From positions 7,480 through 71,479 of the forward strand of contig NZ_JBGOSE010000017.1 of the NCBI RefSeq assembly GCF_041538045.1: 64,000 bases of DNA, written 5' to 3'. The position numbers and the translations under genes are program-made. Under the pieces are notes generated by a model. The model saw nothing but the letters and a program-made list of their open reading frames with translations. It was not told where the DNA came from and ran no database searches. Below, one piece after another: positions 62,564-64,000 of this stretch; the stretch's first letter is position 1, and every line of letters begins with the position of its first letter. This DNA is from Aliiglaciecola sp041538045 (GTDB taxonomy: Bacteria; Pseudomonadota; Gammaproteobacteria; Enterobacterales; Alteromonadaceae).

Positions 62564-63677
62564 TACCAATTAGTATAGATTTATGATCTAATTGCGTTAT
62601 GATTTACTCACTATCTAAAAGCTTTTGAAACTTGAAACCTCGCAACATTTACTTGCACTATCTAGAGCAGAGTCCGATGCCCGTAAACGACTTCGATTAC
62701 TGGCCGTGTCCCATTTTGTTGACGGCAAAAGCCGAACAAAAATTGCAGATATGCTTAAGGTCAGTCGCCGAAGTGTTAACTGTTGGGTTGCCGACTATTT
62801 ATCACATGGTGTGGCTGGCCTTGAAGCTAAAAAAGCAAGAGGACGAGATTACTATCTATCACAACAACAGCGGGAACAGTTGTCAGATTATATAAAGGCC
62901 CAAGCCAGTAATGCTAAGGGAGGACGGTTAGTTGGCCAAGATATACGTGCTTATATTTCTGAGAATTTTCAGGTCGATTATCATCCTAACGCCATATATA
63001 AACTGCTTCAAGCACTGGGGTTTAGTTGGATAACGAGCTGCTCAAGGCACCCTAAACAATCACAAGAAGCACAAGACGCGTTTAAAAAAACTGGAAATTG
63101 AAACGATCAATGTGATCCCAGGCCATATAGCCCTCAACAAAGTCGATTTTTGGTTTCAAGACGAAGCTAGATTTGGTCAACAAAATACCACTACTCGCTT
63201 ATGGGCTGAACGAGGGACACGCCCACGAGCTGTAAAACAGCAACAATTTGAATATGCTTATTTATTTGGTTCAGTTTGCCCTAGCAAAGGGATAGGTGAA
63301 GCATTAGTGGTGCCATGGGTGAATAAAGAGATCATGCTGGAACATTTGAAACAGATATCCATCGCCACAGAAAAAGGTCGGCATGCGGTCGAGATAATGG
63401 ATGGGGCAAGCTGGCATACAGATGACATCGCAAAGGATATCGATAACGTGAGTATTATTAAACTGCCGCCCTATTCACCGGAACTCAACCCCATCGAACA
63501 AGTATGGAGTTGGTTAAGACAACGCTGTTTGGCCAATCAAAGTTTTAAGGACTATGAAGACATTGTCACAAAGGTTTGTATGGCTTGGAACCAATTTTTA
63601 AGTTGTACAGATCAAGTCACAAAAATGTGTACAAGAAAGTGGCTCGATGTGATCACACATTAAGATGGAATGGTATA
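62562..63677 (+). mobile_element. IS630-family insertion sequence
   Basis: About 1.11 kb between TA dinucleotides (62562-62563 and 63676-63677) that represent the TA target duplication typical of IS630. The ends start TACCA and are imperfect inverted repeats: over 25 bases about 15 match, from TACCA to TGATC/GTGATC. It carries one transposase gene in two frames. It sits inside the hairpin repeat array, between unit 2 and unit 3. Confidence 0.88.
62625..63663 (+). pseudogene. IS630-family transposase, split by a frameshift
   Basis: The first part (62625-63101) holds a helix-turn-helix domain (KRLRLLAVSHF, KSRTKIADMLKVSRRSVN). The second (63112-63663) holds the DDE catalytic domain: WFQDEARFG, EIMDGASWH and the PPYSPELNPIEQVW block. 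The frame changes at a run of seven A (63084-63090); removing one A would join the frames into about 345 residues, a full transposase. This may be a disabling insertion, or slippage on the A-run could still make full-length protein, as happens in some IS630 elements. Confidence 0.82.
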
Positions 63678-63970
63678 ACTTCACGGGCTAAAGCCCGTGC
63701 TACCGGTTGTGCATTTCTTTGCTCTCACATGGGGGTAAGCGAGGATGTTTTAGGAACGCAGTTCCGCCCGAGCGCACGACCGACATGGATGTCGGGCTGG
63801 AGATAGCCACATGGAAGTGTGACACCTAGTCGCCTATTACATGAACCAGCATTGCATGACACTCGCTGGGTATGGTTTCCCTTGGGTGTTGTTGCGCGGC
63901 AGCGCTTAGAAGGAAGGCTATCTAGTCTGGAGGTGAAAAAGGTGCTTCGTAAGACAAATCGCAGGCATAA
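63678..63970. repeat. Composite hairpin repeat, right copy
   Basis: Unit 3 of the tandem array, CACGGGCTAAAGCCCGTGCTAC (63682-63703), is followed by the GACATGGATGTC palindrome (63782-63793) with GGGCTGG after it and GCCACATGGAAGTGT, then about 130 bases of unique DNA and a GGTGCTTCGTAAGACAAATC block (63941-63960). The last part matches the left copy's GGCTTCGTTAGATAAATC block. No coding frame is supported. Confidence 0.75.
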
Positions 63971-64000
63971 AAAAAGGCTACCTAACTAGGTAGCCTTTTT
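63971..64000. terminator. Terminator-like palindrome at window end
   Basis: AAAAAGGCTACCTA and TAGGTAGCCTTTTT form a 14-bp stem with almost no loop, flanked by A and T runs, so it can work both ways. It overlaps the end of the composite repeat and probably closes a gene beyond the window. Confidence 0.7.

Noticed and set aside
62261..63985. CRISPR array at the right end
   Set aside because: Repeats are few, diverged, differ in spacing and contain long internal palindromes; there are no unique equal-length spacers or cas genes.

Overview
The window looks like a chromosomal segment of a marine gammaproteobacterium of the Alteromonadales, most like the Glaciecola/Paraglaciecola/Alteromonas group. 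This is inferred from gene content and order: ampD-ampE-pdhR-aceEF-lpd, nadC-pilA-pilC-pilD-coaE-zapD-yacG, xerD-dsbC-recJ, amgK-murU-djlA diverging from lptD-surA-pdxA-rsmA-apaG-apaH, a single acnB, and moderately AT-rich DNA. No rRNA, tRNA or CRISPR array was seen. Almost all of the window is core chromosome; the only clear mobile DNA is in the last 1.8 kb.

Layout. 0-5 kb: ribokinase and nucleoside hydrolase (nucleoside salvage), fau, rpiA, serA. 5-10 kb: a secreted cupredoxin with an outer-membrane barrel-like partner, two tandem DUF481 outer-membrane proteins, and an HDOD signalling protein. 10-14 kb: a wax ester synthase/DGAT with two alpha/beta hydrolases (neutral lipid metabolism), then DUF1289 and GFA-family proteins separated by an inverted-repeat element. 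14-21.7 kb: the pyruvate dehydrogenase operon on the minus strand, with two PdhR-type operators upstream and a terminator between aceF and lpd. 21.7-24.6 kb: ampE/ampD, a retropepsin-like protease, nadC. 24.8-29.4 kb: type IV pilus genes lacking pilB, then coaE, zapD, yacG. 29.4-38.4 kb (minus): recJ, dsbC, xerD, a large Sel1-repeat lipoprotein, djlA, murU, amgK. 38.6-45.2 kb: the lptD-surA-pdxA-rsmA-apaG-apaH cluster. 45.6-55.2 kb: a chemoreceptor, lysC, a second GFA protein, DUF192, a small lipoprotein, acnB, a soluble PQQ-type sugar dehydrogenase and a small membrane protein. 55.3-57.7 kb: an octaheme cytochrome c and a PepSY-type membrane protein. 58-62 kb: a GGDEF-EAL protein followed by a porin-like protein and a small PstS-like periplasmic protein. 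62.2-64 kb: hairpin repeats interrupted by an IS630-family insertion.

How the genes connect. Envelope biogenesis dominates: LptD and SurA for the outer membrane, AmpD, MurU and AmgK for peptidoglycan recycling, DsbC for disulfides. Central carbon metabolism is represented by PDH, AcnB, RpiA and SerA. The least understood parts are the cupredoxin/barrel pair at 5-7 kb, the GGDEF-EAL/porin/PstS-like group at 58-62 kb, and the composite repeat at the right end. No clearly new defence or mobile system was recognised. All functional names rest on motif and family recognition by eye; no database search was run.
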